Assembly (NCBI GenBank): GCA_036924085.1
Contig: JAVGWX010000005.1
Location: 36,983,983-37,047,982, forward strand
Direction: 5' to 3'
Source: Ariolimax columbianus
Taxonomy: Eukaryota > Mollusca > Gastropoda > Stylommatophora > Arionidae
Length of the DNA stretch: 64,000 bases
Translations under genes and position numbers: made by a program
Shown: piece after piece, positions 63,602 to 64,000 of the stretch
Layout: each line of letters begins with the position of its first letter
Numbering within the stretch: position 1 is the stretch's first letter
Notes under the pieces: generated by a model
The model's database searches: none
Told to the model about the DNA's origin: nothing
Seen by the model: the letters and a program-made list of their open reading frames with translations, nothing else

Positions 63602-63734
63602 AAATCTGAAGAGATATTCAGCAAAGATGATTTGAACATTACACTTGAAAGCTATGATGAGATAATAGTTAAAGAGGAGAATGTACAAAAGTCTGTTGTA
63701 TGCAGAGAGGATAAAGGATGGAATGTACAAAATG
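63602..63734 (+). CDS. Gene 3 exon D (VKEE motif)
   Basis: Acceptor TTTCAG at 63596-63601, 44 codons plus one base, donor GTAAGT at 63735. Reads KSEEIFSKDDLNITLES, YDEIIVKEENVQKSVVCRED and KGWNVQN. Aligns with gene 2 exon D with in-frame indels only (net +9 nt). Ends in phase 1 like gene 2. Confidence 0.82.
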
Positions 63735-63740
63735 GTAAGT

Positions 63741-64000
63741 GAATTATCGGAAACACAATCTGAAATGTTTTTACATGATATCCACTTAAATTGGCTTTAA
63801 CCTATTCTTCTAGTTCGTCTCCTTTTAGTTTCTCTCGATGGTGGATGGAATATCTGGTTTGTTATTTTGTTGGATAATACCTTCTGAACCATTTGGTATG
63901 TTTTCTTAATTTGGTGGAGTATTTATGTTTTCATGTAGATGTTCCTTTTATTTTTCTATGTTAGTTAGGAAAATTGTTCGATTCTTGTTTAGGTTTTCTT
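63741..64000. other. Gene 3 intron after exon D, to window end
   Basis: Directly after the donor the DNA still resembles gene 2 (GGAAACACAATCTG compared with GGAAATACAATCTG). No exon is seen before the window ends. Confidence 0.5.

Larger units (their letters stand above)
54370..63734 (+). other. Zinc-finger gene 3: exons B, A, C, D (finger exon beyond window)
   Basis: Plus-strand model: B 54370-54410, A 57952-58020, C 62653-62721, D 63602-63734. All junctions are GT-AG and in the same phases as gene 2; frames are open. The product would start with 102 residues and four psi-K-x-E motifs (MKQE, VKQE, IKQE, VKEE). Exon D ends in phase 1 with GTAAGT, so a C2H2 exon starting with AT or similar is predicted shortly after 63734 (321 bp away in gene 2). 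Introns carry LINE pieces, a solo LTR, SINEs and a MITE. All exons look intact, and this is the best candidate for a working gene in the window. Confidence 0.75.

Overview
This is an AT-rich animal (metazoan, invertebrate-looking) genomic window. It has GT-AG introns, very short coding exons, tRNA-derived SINEs and a dense graveyard of non-LTR retrotransposons. There is no bacterial or viral gene order. The mix (RTE-like LINEs, CR1, an I/Jockey-type LINE with RNase H, mariner, hAT, piggyBac, a solo LTR) suggests a lophotrochozoan (for example a mollusc) or a chelicerate. I cannot decide the phylum from sequence alone.

The host signal is a family of three related C2H2 zinc-finger genes whose amino-terminal half is split over tiny exons. 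Each exon encodes exactly one psi-K-x-E (SUMO-acceptor-like) motif. The order is exon B (start Met, MKQE), exon A (69 nt, VKQE), exon C (69 nt, IKQE), exon D (about 124-133 nt, IKEE or VKEE, ending in phase 1), then the zinc-finger exon. Gene 1 (minus, 2509-3500) shows only exons B and A; the rest lies beyond the left edge or is lost. Gene 2 (minus, 42180 to 31705) shows all five exon types; its finger array has a frameshift in finger 2 and an early stop, with fossil fingers down to about 30610. Gene 3 (plus, 54370-63734) shows B, A, C and D, and its finger exon should lie beyond the right edge. Genes 1 and 2 are tandem duplicates. Genes 2 and 3 are head to head.

The 5' part and upstream DNA of genes 1 and 2 are a segmental duplication (left copy about 2.3-18.9 kb, right copy about 39.6-48.3 kb). 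Each copy has been split by different transposons, so one copy is the empty site for insertions in the other. Left-copy insertions are a 4.4 kb LINE with RNase H (3731-8103, 14-bp target duplication), a 380-bp LINE tail (8174-8553), a 0.7 kb insert (about 10235-10930) and a 6.1 kb hAT-bounded composite (12597-18722) that contains two LINE fragments and an internally deleted piggyBac (17038-18122). Right-copy insertions are an unclassified 0.7 kb repeat (about 39755-40470), a tRNA-SINE (42318-42547), a CR1 LINE with nested inserts (44338-45580) and a LINE with an inverted 5' end (about 45785-48260).

The remainder is repeat debris: 1-1.9 kb LINE; 19.2-20.7 kb RTE-like pieces; 20.8-21.4 kb direct duplication; 22.6-23.3 kb mariner fold-back; 24.5-25.8 kb RTE-like debris; 26.0-26.7 kb 52-bp minisatellite; 27.4-30.0 kb three LINE types; 33-38.7 kb intronic LINE pieces in gene 2; 48.3-52.9 kb RTE-like elements plus mariner; 54.5-56.9 kb LINE pieces; 56.9-57.9 kb solo LTR next to gene 3 exon A; 58.9-61.1 kb repeats and RT pieces; 61.2-62.3 kb SINE, LINE tail and MITE. 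I see no rRNA, no functional tRNA and no CRISPR. All splice sites, target duplications and homologies were read by eye.
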